DNA of 64,000 nt from BJGV01 sp964194745 (lineage in GTDB: Bacteria > Pseudomonadota > Gammaproteobacteria > Burkholderiales > Nitrosomonadaceae): NCBI GenBank assembly GCA_965248035.1, contig OZ252054.1:682001-746000 (forward strand), in the 5' to 3' direction. The position numbers and the translations under genes are program-made. Positions 9,929-18,980 of this stretch are shown piece after piece (within the stretch, counting starts at the first letter, position 1; the number at the start of each line of letters is the position of its first letter). The notes beneath the pieces were generated by a model. The model ran no database searches and was not told the DNA's origin. It saw nothing but the letters and a program-made list of their open reading frames with translations.

Positions 9929-11124
9929 AATTAAGATGGCGAGATTGGCTACAACGCCATCATTCCCCATTACCACCTAAAGTCGGTGTTATTCTTACTG
10001 GTGGGGGTGCCCGCGCCGCTTATCAGGTTGGCGTACTTCGTGCAGTTGCTGCAATGTTACCGGAAGGCGCGCGCAATCCCTTTCCCGTGATTTGTGGTAC
10101 TTCAGCCGGCGCAATAAATGCGGCTAGTCTCGCAGTTTCAGCTAGAACTTTCCACGAGGGAGTACGACAACTAGTAGGAGTGTGGGAAAATTTTCATGTC
10201 AACCAGGTTTATCGCTCTGATCCCATTGGCGTGTTGTACAATAGTGTACGTTTACTAGCTTCATTGGCATTTAATAGGCATGGTGCAATTTCTCTACTAG
10301 ATGATTCGCCACTGACAAAATTACTTGTCCATAGATTGCCTTTTCGTGGTATTCAGAAGAGTATTAAGTCGGGTGATTTACACGCTTTAGGTATTACTGC
10401 GTGGGGCTATACCTCTGCCCAGTCCGTCACATTTTATCAAGGCGTAAAAGACATAACCCCTTGGGACCGAGCACGCCGAGTCGGCATCTCTACGAATATT
10501 GGCGTTGAACATCTAGTGGCATCTTCCGCTATTCCTTTTCTTTTTCCTGCAATGAGAATAAATCGTGAATATTTTGGCGATGGTTCCATGCGCCAACTCG
10601 CCCCCATCAGCCCGGCGCTACATCTGGGTGCAGAGAAAATACTTGTGATAGGTGTACACGATACGCTAGATGTGCGACCCGATCGAGTTAAGATAGCTAG
10701 TTACCCACCAATGGCTCAGATTGCCGGGCACGTCATGAACAGCATTTTTCTTGATAGTCTAGATGTCGACTTAGAACGCCTGCAACGTATCAACAAAATT
10801 ATCAAACTAATTCCTAGGCAAACACTGGAAAATAACAGCATGCAACTACGTCAAATAGAGACAATGATAATTTCTCCGAGTGAGGCAATCAATAAGATCG
10901 CGGAACGATATGCACATACTCTTCCGCGCACTATGCGTTTAGCATACCGTGCAATTGGTGCTATGGGACGTGATGGCTCCACGCTATTAAGTTATTTGCT
11001 GTTTGAAAAGCCATTCTGCCAAGCATTAATTAAACTTGGATACCAAGACACGATTTCGCGCAAGAATGAAATTCTACAGTTTATTGGAGCTGATGCTGAG
11101 GTCTCAGTGGAGGCTGGTACATAG
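9925..11124 (+). CDS. patatin-like phospholipase
   Basis: 399 aa. The patatin catalytic dyad and oxyanion hole are present: GGGARAAYQVGVL (residues 28-40), the nucleophile serine in GTSAG near residue 66, and the catalytic Asp in DGSMRQLAP near 220. Patatins hydrolyse acyl ester bonds of phospholipids. No signal peptide or strong membrane segment is visible, so the enzyme is probably cytosolic or peripheral. It is translationally coupled to the preceding 84-aa gene. The physiological substrate cannot be told from sequence. Confidence 0.9.
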   Translation: MKLRWRDWLQRHHSPLPPKVGVILTGGGARAAYQVGVLRAVAAMLPEGARNPFPVICGTSAGAINAASLAVSARTFHEGVRQLVGVWENFHVNQVYRSDPIGVLYNSVRLLASLAFNRHGAISLLDDSPLTKLLVHRLPFRGIQKSIKSGDLHALGITAWGYTSAQSVTFYQGVKDITPWDRARRVGISTNIGVEHLVASSAIPFLFPAMRINREYFGDGSMRQLAPISPALHLGAEKILVIGVHDTLDVRPDRVKIASYPPMAQIAGHVMNSIFLDSLDVDLERLQRINKIIKLIPRQTLENNSMQLRQIETMIISPSEAINKIAERYAHTLPRTMRLAYRAIGAMGRDGSTLLSYLLFEKPFCQALIKLGYQDTISRKNEILQFIGADAEVSVEAGT

Positions 11125-11213
11125 CGAAAGTAATCGATTAAGGCGTCAATAAGGCAATAAAGACTAATATGCTTTCGCCCCCCTATAAAATTTACATTTT
11201 TTGAGATTAATGA

Positions 11214-11951
11214 ATGGACCTCGCTAACCCACAATTCTGGGTCGTGGTATTGCAAATTATAGCTATCGATATTGTCCTAGGTGGCGACAATGCAATTGTG
11301 ATCGCACTCGCTTGTCGGAGATTGCCGCAGAAACAGCGTAACCAGGGTATTTTCTGGGGGGTGTTTGGTGCCATAGGCCTACGTGTAATCCTAATATTTT
11401 TCGCTCTCACCCTGCTGAAGATTTCATACCTCAAAATTATCGGTGCACTGCTGCTGATATGGATTGGGATCAAGCTTCTTCAGCCTGAACCGAAAGACAG
11501 TGAACATGAAATAGACGCCAGCAGCACATTGCTGGGTGCAATCAAAACCATCATTATTGCTGATGCTGTAATGAGCTTTGACAATGTCATCGCTATCGCT
11601 GGTGCAGCCAAAGATAGCATCGGTTTGGTAGTTTTCGGCCTGCTAATAAGTGTGCCCATTATTGTCTGGAGCAGCAAATTAGTAATGAAACTGATGGATC
11701 GTTTTCCTATCGTTATCACCATCGGTGCCGGACTGCTCGGCTGGATAGCTGGTGATATGATGATAACTGATACTGTTATCAAGGAATGGGTCAATGTCAA
11801 TGCGGCTTTTTTGCACTGGCTGGCCCCAGTTTGTGGTGTACTTGTGATAATAATGATCGGTAAATGGTTGGCGGCCAGAACTCTAAGAAAAACGCCTATG
11901 GTTGACCTGGCCAATGACACAAATAAGCCATTACAGCCCCCAAAAGCGTAA
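11214..11951 (+). CDS. TerC/YjbE-family integral membrane protein
   Basis: 245 aa with about seven hydrophobic helices. Two acidic membrane motifs typical of the TerC family are visible: DIVLGGDNAIVIALA near residue 20 and DAVMSFDNVIAIAGA near 118. The family includes metal-ion exporters such as manganese exporters; the name comes from tellurite-resistance clusters, but no ter genes are adjacent. It may share a transcript with the UspA-like gene 25 bp downstream. Confidence 0.88.
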   Translation: MDLANPQFWVVVLQIIAIDIVLGGDNAIVIALACRRLPQKQRNQGIFWGVFGAIGLRVILIFFALTLLKISYLKIIGALLLIWIGIKLLQPEPKDSEHEIDASSTLLGAIKTIIIADAVMSFDNVIAIAGAAKDSIGLVVFGLLISVPIIVWSSKLVMKLMDRFPIVITIGAGLLGWIAGDMMITDTVIKEWVNVNAAFLHWLAPVCGVLVIIMIGKWLAARTLRKTPMVDLANDTNKPLQPPKA

Positions 11952-11975
11952 CCGCCATATCATGGAGGAATAGTC

Positions 11976-12401
11976 ATGATGAAATTTTTGTTGCCAGTGG
12001 ATGGGTCAGACACTTCCAATAAAGCGGTCCTAAATTTTATCAAGCTACTAGACTGGTACAAGGAAGCACCAGAAATCCATTTGTTGAATGTGCAATACTC
12101 GCTACACGGGAATGCTCCCATGCTTATTGATAAAAACAGCATTAACCAGTACCACCAGGAAAAAGGAATGAAAGAGTTACAAGCCGCTCGTGAAGCAATG
12201 AACAAGGCGGGCGTTACCTACCAGTTTCACATTACTGTGGGTGACCCAGCGGAAATGATTGTACGTTATGGAGCAGAAAAACAATGTAGTCAGATTGTCA
12301 TTGGGCTGCGCAAACTAGGAGCAGTAAAGGGTTTATTGTTGGGTTCGGTGGCCAGCAAAGTGATGCAGCTCTCGAAAATACCAATGTTGCTGATGAAATA
12401 G
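11976..12401 (+). CDS. universal stress protein, UspA family
   Basis: 141 aa with the Usp fold: FLLPVDGSDTSNKAV at the N-terminus, GDPAEMIVRYGAEKQC in the middle and the nucleotide-binding type motif VIGLRKLG...LLGSVASKVM near the C-terminus. The G-x2-G-x9-G(S) arrangement suggests ATP binding. It follows the TerC-like gene at 25 bp with a GGAGG site, so the pair is probably one operon. Confidence 0.9.
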   Translation: MMKFLLPVDGSDTSNKAVLNFIKLLDWYKEAPEIHLLNVQYSLHGNAPMLIDKNSINQYHQEKGMKELQAAREAMNKAGVTYQFHITVGDPAEMIVRYGAEKQCSQIVIGLRKLGAVKGLLLGSVASKVMQLSKIPMLLMK

Positions 12402-12591
12402 TAATTAAGTAATGGTAAAGATTCGGCGTGAATGTTCGATATAGATCAAGTTAGGAGAATTATTCCCATCTAATCTATTTGGCCACTGCTAAGAAGGTGC
12501 TTGGGTGTAGACTAATCACTAGTGTGCCGGCGGTCAAAGGCTATTGGAATGACGCTTAGAATCAAAGAATAGGTACTAAGGGAATTAACAG

Positions 12592-13356
12592 ATGAGACTA
12601 AAGATACTTGGTTGCAGCGGTGGCATTGGCGGGACACTTCGTACCACTTCAATGTTACTGGATGAAAATATACTGATTGATGCCGGCACTGGTGTAGGTG
12701 ACTTGAGTTTGAATGAAATGGCCAAAATTGACCATGTCTTCGTCACGCATTCTCATCTAGACCACGTAACTTCTATCCCCTTTATAGTAGACAGTGTTGG
12801 TTACATGCGTAGTAAGCCGCTCATTGTACACGCTACTCAAGCAACGCAGGATATTCTGAAACAGCATTTGTTTAACTGGAAAATTTGGCCCGATGTTTCT
12901 GAGATACCCAACAAAAATAAACCGCACATGCGCCATGCAAATATTTCCGTGGGCATAACGGTGGAACTGGAAGGGCGTCGAATCACGCCACTCCCGGCCA
13001 ACCATGTAGTACCAGCAGTAGGTTTTCACATTGATTCTGGTAAATCGAGCTTGGTTTTTACTGGCGACACCACCACTAACGACCCATTCTGGGTAGTAGT
13101 CAACAAAATCGAGAATCTGCGTTACTTGATTATAGAAACCGCTTTTTGTAACCGAGAAAAGGAATTGGCGATCACATCCAAACATCTCTGTGCAAGCATG
13201 CTGGCTGAGTCCCTAAACAAACTAGAGCGTAATCCTGAAATATATATCACTCATTTAAATCCGGGTGAGGCCGATATAATCATGTGCGAAGTAGAAGAAG
13301 ATGCCAAGAAATTTAGCCCTCGCAGACTTATGAATAACCAAATATTTGATTTATAG
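12592..13356 (+). CDS. metallo-beta-lactamase-fold hydrolase, class II cyclic-nucleotide phosphodiesterase-like
   Basis: 254 aa. The metal motif reads THSHLDHVTSIPF (residues 49-61), matching the HxHLDH signature of class II 3',5'-cyclic-nucleotide phosphodiesterases and related RNase Z-like hydrolases. Later ligands appear in PANHVVPAVG and FTGDT. No signal peptide. It sits upstream of a GAF-ATPase gene and a GAF-HD-GYP gene; GAF domains often bind cyclic nucleotides, so a nucleotide-signalling role fits, but that is inference. RNase Z or another hydrolase remains possible. Confidence 0.72.
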   Translation: MRLKILGCSGGIGGTLRTTSMLLDENILIDAGTGVGDLSLNEMAKIDHVFVTHSHLDHVTSIPFIVDSVGYMRSKPLIVHATQATQDILKQHLFNWKIWPDVSEIPNKNKPHMRHANISVGITVELEGRRITPLPANHVVPAVGFHIDSGKSSLVFTGDTTTNDPFWVVVNKIENLRYLIIETAFCNREKELAITSKHLCASMLAESLNKLERNPEIYITHLNPGEADIIMCEVEEDAKKFSPRRLMNNQIFDL

Positions 13357-13401
13357 GAATTCTTGGATACTGCTTCCCTTCATTCCATACCGCTTGAATA
13401 G

Positions 13402-15791
13402 TGTAATGTTAGGAGTACAATTAGCCCACATAAACTTGCGCAAGATAATAATTCCGATATCAGCTCCAGGCTAGATTTCTCTAAAAGTCTGCATGTCGTA
13501 ACTAATAAGATACATGCCACCAGTAATATCGACCAGATCATATTAGAAGTTAGCAAGGATATTTGTTCTTTGTTTAATGTAGACCGTCTGACCATCTATT
13601 CCGTCAGCGAAGATAAGAGCTGCATCATCTCTAAGGTAAAAACGGGGCTAAATTCATTCAAGGACTTAAAGCTGCCTATTGCGAACCAAAGTATCGCCGG
13701 CTTCATCGCCCTCAGCAAAAAGGTCGCCAATATCAAAGATGTTTACGATGAGAAAGAACTAAGAGAGCTAAGTCCGCAACTACACTTTCAGAAGGAAGTA
13801 GACAAGCGTACTGGTTATAGTACCAAGCAAATGCTGGTAGCTCCTATACTGAATGCTACCGATGATGAGTTGCTGGGCGTAGTTCAGCTTCTCAATAGCA
13901 AGGCCAATGAACCATTTTCGCAAACCGCTGTGGATGGGGTAAATGAGCTTTGCCAAACATTAGCTATCGCTTTTGAGCAACGTCAAAAACTTCAACAAAA
14001 ATCAGTTAAGTCCAAATATGACTACCTAGTCACCGATGCTGTTATGTCATCGGCAGAGCTCGACCTAGCTACGCGTTCTGCGCGTAGAAAGGGGGTTGGA
14101 CTAGAAGAAGTGTTGATCGATGAGTTTCAGGTCAAACTATCATCTCTTGGGAAAGCACTCGCCTCGTTTTTCGGGGTGGAGTATGAGCCTTTCAAGGCTG
14201 AGCGGATTAAGCCGTCAGATTTGCTTAGAAATCTGAAGCGCGATTACATCGCAAACAATCACTGGATACCAATTGACGACACTAAGGATGGGCTAGTGAT
14301 TCTGACACCTGATCCCGAAAAAATAAAATCTTCCCGTATCGTCAACAATATTTTCTCTAAGCACAAAATCATTTACAAAGTTTGTCCTACCCGAGAATTC
14401 CTAGCAACTCTGGATCTGTTCTACGGTGCTAGCAGTTTGACTGAATCAGAGAGTGGAAACATTGATGACATGCTCCTCAGCCTTGAGGACGAAGAAACAC
14501 TTCCAGGCGTAGCGGAGGAAGTTTCAGCCGCAGCTGACAACGAGTTAGTAAAACTAGTCAACAAAATCATTATTGATGCATACAAAATGGGTGTTTCTGA
14601 TATTCATATCGAACCTTATCCTGGTAAATCAAAAACACAAATCCGCTTCCGTAGGGATGTCTCGTTAATGCCTTACATTGAGATACCTGCAAGCTATCGT
14701 AACCCAATAGTGACACGCATCAAGATCATGTGCGATATGGATATCTCACAAAAACGTAAACCGCAGGATGGCAAGATCAAGTTCAGAAAATTCGGCCCCT
14801 GGACATCGAATTACGGGTTGCCACTATCCCTTCCGTTGGTAGCATGGAAGACGTGGTAATGCGTATTCTATCGGCAGGAGAGCCCATTCCGCTCGACAAA
14901 ATGGGCTTCACTCCACTCAACTTAAAAGAACTCAAGACAACCATTGCCAAACCTTATGGTCTGTTCTTCGTATGTGGACCTACTGGTTCCGGTAAAACCA
15001 CCACATTGCATTCGATCATGAAATCTCTCAATACTCCTGAAACCAAAATATGGACCGCTGAAGATCCTGTTGAAATTACGCAAAGAGGATTGCGCCAAGT
15101 ACAGATGAACGTTAAGGCAGGTCTCACTTTTCCGTTGGTGATGAGGTCGTTCCTACGGGCCGACCCAGACATTATCATGGTGGGTGAAATGCGCGATAAG
15201 GAAACTACCAGTATCGGTATTGAGGCTTCATTAACCGGCCATCTGGTGTTCGCTACCCTGCATACCAACAGCGCTACCGAATCAATCATACGCCTGCTGG
15301 ACATGGGTATGGATCCATTTAACTTCTCTGATGCATCGCTGGGGGTACTTGCACAGCGCTTGGCTAAGCGTTTATGCAAATGCAAGAAATCTCACGTCGC
15401 CAGCCAGCAAGAAATCAATGCGCTGCTTGAAGAATATTGTGAGGAGTTAAAAAATATTGACCGCTTTAAAGCCAATCTCGAGGTAGCCCAAAAGGAAATC
15501 CTTGCTCACTGGACAAAGCAGTATGGCGACGATAAAGGGAGAATCATGCTGTATGGGCCAGCTGGTTGTGATGCTTGTAGCGACAGCGGCTACAAGGGCC
15601 GAGTAGGCTTGCATGAATTGTTAATTGCTACCGATGCGCAAAAAAAGAACATCCAGGAACATGCGCGAGTAGCTGAAATGCTGGTCACCGCACTCGGTGA
15701 CGGCATGCGCACCTTGAAGCAGGACGGCGTGGAAAAAGTATTAGAAGGTATTACCGACATGCAACAAGTACGTACGGTATGCATCAAATAA
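13402..15791 (+). pseudogene. GAF-GspE/PilB-type secretion ATPase, frameshifted
   Basis: Two adjoining frames form one gene. The first part has a GAF domain (FNVDRLTIYSVSED onward) and a GspE/MshE-type N-domain; the second has Walker A GPTGSGKTTT, the Asp box with Walker B DPDIIMVGEMRD, and the zinc tetracysteine CKC...CDAC. The join is broken at a run of four C (14796-14799): adding one C restores the family sequence LDIELRVATIPS into MEDVVMR. The 5' end is also unclear: the frame is open from 13402 but has no ATG, GTG or TTG before TTG 13570, while GAF similarity seems to start earlier. Such ATPases power type IV pilus or type II secretion assembly. Either a true pseudogene or a homopolymer sequencing error. 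Confidence 0.8.
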
Positions 15792-15827
15792 AGCCACGAC
15801 TGGGTTCTCACCAAGCTAAGGGGAAAA

Positions 15828-17471
15828 ATGAACACTATGACCACAGAGGACCTGTGGATACGACTGAAAGAACTCAATACCATCGGCATTGCATTGTCGA
15901 AGGAACAAGACACCACACGGCTTTTGGAAACCATATTAGTTGCTGCCAAGAACATAACAAACGCGGATGGCGGCACGATTTACTTGATGGAAGGCGAAGG
16001 AAGAGAACGCATTCTTAAATTTGAGATAATGCGTACTGATTCCCTTCATATTGCAATGGGTGGTACCACTGGTGCACCTATTCCGTTCTATCCCGTAAAA
16101 CTAACCAGTAAGGATGGGAAGCCTAATAACTCCATGGTAGTAGCGTACGCCGCACTACATGACTGTACCGTCAACATCGACGATGCCTATAAAGTTGATG
16201 GATTTGATTTCTCCGGTACCAAAAGTTTTGACAACAAACACGGCTACCGCTCTCAATCATTTTTAACCGTACCGATGAAAAACCACGAGAATGAAATCAT
16301 CGGCGTATTACAACTCATCAACGCACAACATAAGCAGGAAAAATCAATTATCCCCTTTACGGATGCTGATCGAAATCTGGTCGAATCGCTTGCCTCTCAG
16401 GCCGCCATTGCGCTGACAAATCGGCAACTTATTAATCAGCTGAAAAATTTATTTGAGTCGTTCATCAAGCTGATTAACACTGCAATTGACGATAAGTCGC
16501 CCTACACAGGAAAACACTGTGAGCGGGTACCAGCACTTACCATGATGCTTGCAGAAGCTGTCAACCGTACCACTGCTGGGCCACTCAAAGATTTTCATAT
16601 GACTGAGATTGACCGCCAGGAACTGAAAATTGCGGGACTGCTACATGATTGCGGTAAGGTTTCCACACCAGTACATGTGGTAGATAAGACCACTAAACTG
16701 CATACTATTTTTGACCGAATCCATATGATTGATATACGGTTTGAGGTATTAAAGCGCGATGCCGAAATAGAACTTCTTAATGCCAAACTAGAAGCCCGCA
16801 CAGACATTGGAGCGCAAGCCACTGTGGGGCTAGAACAACGATTCCAGGAACGTGTCTCACAAATGAATGAAGAACGTAAGTTTCTTCAAGAATGTAATAT
16901 AGGTGGGGAGTCCATGACAACGGAATCTCAAGAGCGAATCAAACAAATCGGTACTCAATACACTTGGCGTGACATAGTTGGAAAACAAGTTTCTTTTCTG
17001 ACCGAGGACGAAATAAACAACCTTTGCATCAAGACTGGCACACTGACGCCGGAAGAACAAAACATTATTAATCACCACGTTGTCACTACCATAAAGATGC
17101 TAGAGGCGCTTCCTTGGCCTAAGAATTTACGCAACGTGCCTGAATATGCCGGCGGACATCATGAACGCATGGATGGAAAGGGCTACCCGCGAGGCCTCAC
17201 TCGTGAACAAATGTCAGTACAGGCACGAGTAATGGGTATTGCCGACATTTTCGAAGCGCTTACCGCGCCAGATCGTCCCTACAAGAAAGCTAAAACGTTA
17301 ACCGAGTCTCTTCATATTCTAGGCAAATCCAAACTTAATGGACACCTAGATCCTGATTTGTTTGACGTGTTTGTACGTGAGAAAGTCTATCTGGACTACG
17401 CTAGACAATTTCTCGATCAAGAACAGATTGATAGCGTAAACGAATCAAACATACCTGGCTACGTGCCATAG
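15828..17471 (+). CDS. GAF-HD-GYP protein, putative cyclic-di-GMP phosphodiesterase
   Basis: 547 aa. An N-terminal GAF domain (about residues 10-195, with FLTVPMKN and IGVLQLINA) is followed by an HD-GYP domain: HD pair in AGLLHDCGKVSTP near residue 270, and HH...GGHHERMDGKGYPRGL near 440-455. HD-GYP enzymes hydrolyse cyclic-di-GMP, a second messenger controlling pili and surface behaviour. A long charged insert (about residues 300-400, coiled-coil-like) separates the HD and GYP halves, which is longer than usual. It starts 36 bp after the ATPase gene and precedes the pilins, so a role in pilus control is a fair inference. Confidence 0.85.
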   Translation: MNTMTTEDLWIRLKELNTIGIALSKEQDTTRLLETILVAAKNITNADGGTIYLMEGEGRERILKFEIMRTDSLHIAMGGTTGAPIPFYPVKLTSKDGKPNNSMVVAYAALHDCTVNIDDAYKVDGFDFSGTKSFDNKHGYRSQSFLTVPMKNHENEIIGVLQLINAQHKQEKSIIPFTDADRNLVESLASQAAIALTNRQLINQLKNLFESFIKLINTAIDDKSPYTGKHCERVPALTMMLAEAVNRTTAGPLKDFHMTEIDRQELKIAGLLHDCGKVSTPVHVVDKTTKLHTIFDRIHMIDIRFEVLKRDAEIELLNAKLEARTDIGAQATVGLEQRFQERVSQMNEERKFLQECNIGGESMTTESQERIKQIGTQYTWRDIVGKQVSFLTEDEINNLCIKTGTLTPEEQNIINHHVVTTIKMLEALPWPKNLRNVPEYAGGHHERMDGKGYPRGLTREQMSVQARVMGIADIFEALTAPDRPYKKAKTLTESLHILGKSKLNGHLDPDLFDVFVREKVYLDYARQFLDQEQIDSVNESNIPGYVP

Positions 17472-17603
17472 ACTATAACTTATTGATTGTATAAGTATAC
17501 TTATACTAATCTTCACATTCTTAAATCTTCTGCAGTATTTTAATTGGAATTTTGTGGTTACTTATTAGCATGCTGCACAATGCCGCATGACAAAAAACAG
17601 CAG

Positions 17604-17653
17604 TTTCTGCTCATTTCTGCTCATTTCTACCCATTTCTACCCATTTCTACCCA
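17604..17653. repeat. five 10-bp tandem repeats upstream of the pilin promoter
   Basis: Five direct copies of a 10-bp unit: two of TTTCTGCTCA then three of TTTCTACCCA. A 10-bp period puts each unit on nearly the same face of the helix. The array ends 45 bp upstream of a sigma54-type promoter, the region where enhancer-binding activators usually bind. Confidence 0.75.
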
Positions 17654-17697
17654 ATATAAAACAAGTAAAAAATATCACAAAATTGTTAGGACTTCAT

Positions 17698-17713
17698 TGG
17701 CATAAAATTTGCT
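17698..17713 (+). promoter_or_regulatory. sigma54-type (-24/-12) promoter of the pilin genes
   Basis: TGGCAT-N5-TTGCT, with exactly 10 bp between the conserved GG and GC, matches the RpoN promoter pattern TGGCAC-N5-TTGCA. Pilin genes in many Proteobacteria are driven by RpoN with the activator PilR. It lies about 70 bp upstream of the first pilin start. Confidence 0.7.
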
Positions 17714-17784
17714 CGATGTAAAGTTAAATCAGTAACAAGTCGATAACAACTGTATGGTTATTTTTTTAAGGTGGAAAGTGCCCA

Positions 17785-18231
17785 ATGCGACAAATAGGAT
17801 TAAAAAGGTTAAAACAAGGATTTACCTTGATCAAACTGATGATTGTGGTTGCAATTATCGGTATTCTGGCAGCGGTGGCGATCCCAGCTTATCAGGATTA
17901 CCTTGCCCGATCGCAGATGGTCGAGACGTTAAATCTCTTGAGTGGCACCAAAACACCGATAGCAGATTACTACGGGAATCTTGGGATCTGGCCGACCGGT
18001 TCAGCGTTTAGCAGCCTTATCTCCCAGCAAAGCGGAATGTATGTCGCCTCCATGTCGGCAGCTAACCCATCAGACTTCGAGATAACAGTGACCATGAAGA
18101 ATGCCGGCGTGAGTCCTGATATTAGGGGCAAGCAATTGCAGCTAGCAACATCAAATGCCCAGACCTGGACTTGTAAGCCAGCCATTGTCAATGGGGTTGA
18201 TAGTAAATATCTCCCTCAGGTTTGCAAATAA
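17785..18231 (+). CDS. type IV pilin 1 with Lys in place of Glu5
   Basis: 148 aa pre-pilin: a 12-residue basic leader ending in Gly, then FTLIKLMIVVAIIGILAAVA, the hydrophobic N-terminal helix of type IVa pilins. Mature position 5 is Lys (AAA at the codon where pilin 2 has GAA); Glu5 is nearly invariant because it is needed for N-methylation and subunit docking. The C-terminal disulfide pair is present (WTCKP and PQVCK). Closely related to pilin 2 downstream by tandem duplication. Intact as a frame, but assembly competence is doubtful. Expression is probably from the sigma54 promoter at 17698. Confidence 0.88.
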   Translation: MRQIGLKRLKQGFTLIKLMIVVAIIGILAAVAIPAYQDYLARSQMVETLNLLSGTKTPIADYYGNLGIWPTGSAFSSLISQQSGMYVASMSAANPSDFEITVTMKNAGVSPDIRGKQLQLATSNAQTWTCKPAIVNGVDSKYLPQVCK

Positions 18232-18409
18232 AGCAAATGAATTAGGGCATATAGGACACATTATTACATGGGTTAGCATGAAAAATGCTTGGTATGTAAT
18301 CAGCAATGAAGAATGGGTGGGGCCGCCTCATACAGGTACAACTAGATCGTAGGCCTCGCAATAGTACCTAGAACTTTAACAGCAGTTTTTTTACAAAAGG
18401 AGTCTTATC

Positions 18410-18865
18410 ATGAAAAAGCAAATACAAAAAGGGTTTACCTTGATCGAACTGATGATTGTGGTTGCAATTATCGGTATTTTGGCAGCAGTGGCAATCCCGG
18501 CCTATCAGGATTATATCGCCCGGGCGCAAGTCACTGAAGCAATCAATCTGATGGGTGGGGTGAAAACTCCAGTTGCTGAGTTTTACGCTGATAAAGGAAC
18601 GTGGCCGACATCGACCGAATTTAATTCACTTATCACTACCCAATCCGGGAAGTATATAGCTAGCGTTACTCCAACAACCCTAGCATCCGGATTCCAGGTA
18701 ACCGCAACATTTAAGGCTACCGGGGTGAGTGCAGGCTTAGTGAGCACGACCATGCGGTTAGCCACAGGAAACGGACAGGAATGGTTCTGTGACGCGGCCG
18801 GGATTGTCTCTGTAGGTGGTACGGATGGATCTACCGCCCTACAGCCTGTAAATAACAAGACCTGA
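18410..18865 (+). CDS. type IV pilin 2 with altered C-terminus
   Basis: 151 aa pre-pilin with leader MKKQIQKG and mature start FTLIELM, so Glu5 is intact. A strong AAAAGGAG site precedes ATG 18410. The C-terminal half has one Cys (EWFCD), but the second Cys of the D-region is missing. One extra C in the run at 18837-18839 would change the ending to STAPTACK and stop, restoring Cys in the same position as in pilin 1. The encoded tail instead reads ALQPVNNKT. So the last residues look frameshifted. A strong terminator follows. Confidence 0.88.
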   Translation: MKKQIQKGFTLIELMIVVAIIGILAAVAIPAYQDYIARAQVTEAINLMGGVKTPVAEFYADKGTWPTSTEFNSLITTQSGKYIASVTPTTLASGFQVTATFKATGVSAGLVSTTMRLATGNGQEWFCDAAGIVSVGGTDGSTALQPVNNKT

Positions 18866-18885
18866 TTCAGGTTAGCAAGTATAGA

Positions 18886-18918
18886 CCCCCGCCCGCGAAC
18901 ATGCGGGCGGGGGGTTTT
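18886..18918 (+). terminator. rho-independent terminator after pilin 2
   Basis: An 11-bp GC stem, CCCCCGCCCGC pairing with GCGGGCGGGGG, around a 6-nt loop (GAACAT) and followed by GTTTTAT. It lies about 20 bp after the pilin 2 stop. Confidence 0.9.
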
Positions 18919-18980
18919 ATTTGGCAGAGATAGTTCAGAAGCCTTAACACGATATTCCCCCGCAGCGGACGAGATTGATC

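Noticed and set aside
17604..17653. Short tandem repeats as a CRISPR array
   Set aside because: Ten-base units with no spacers and no cas genes.
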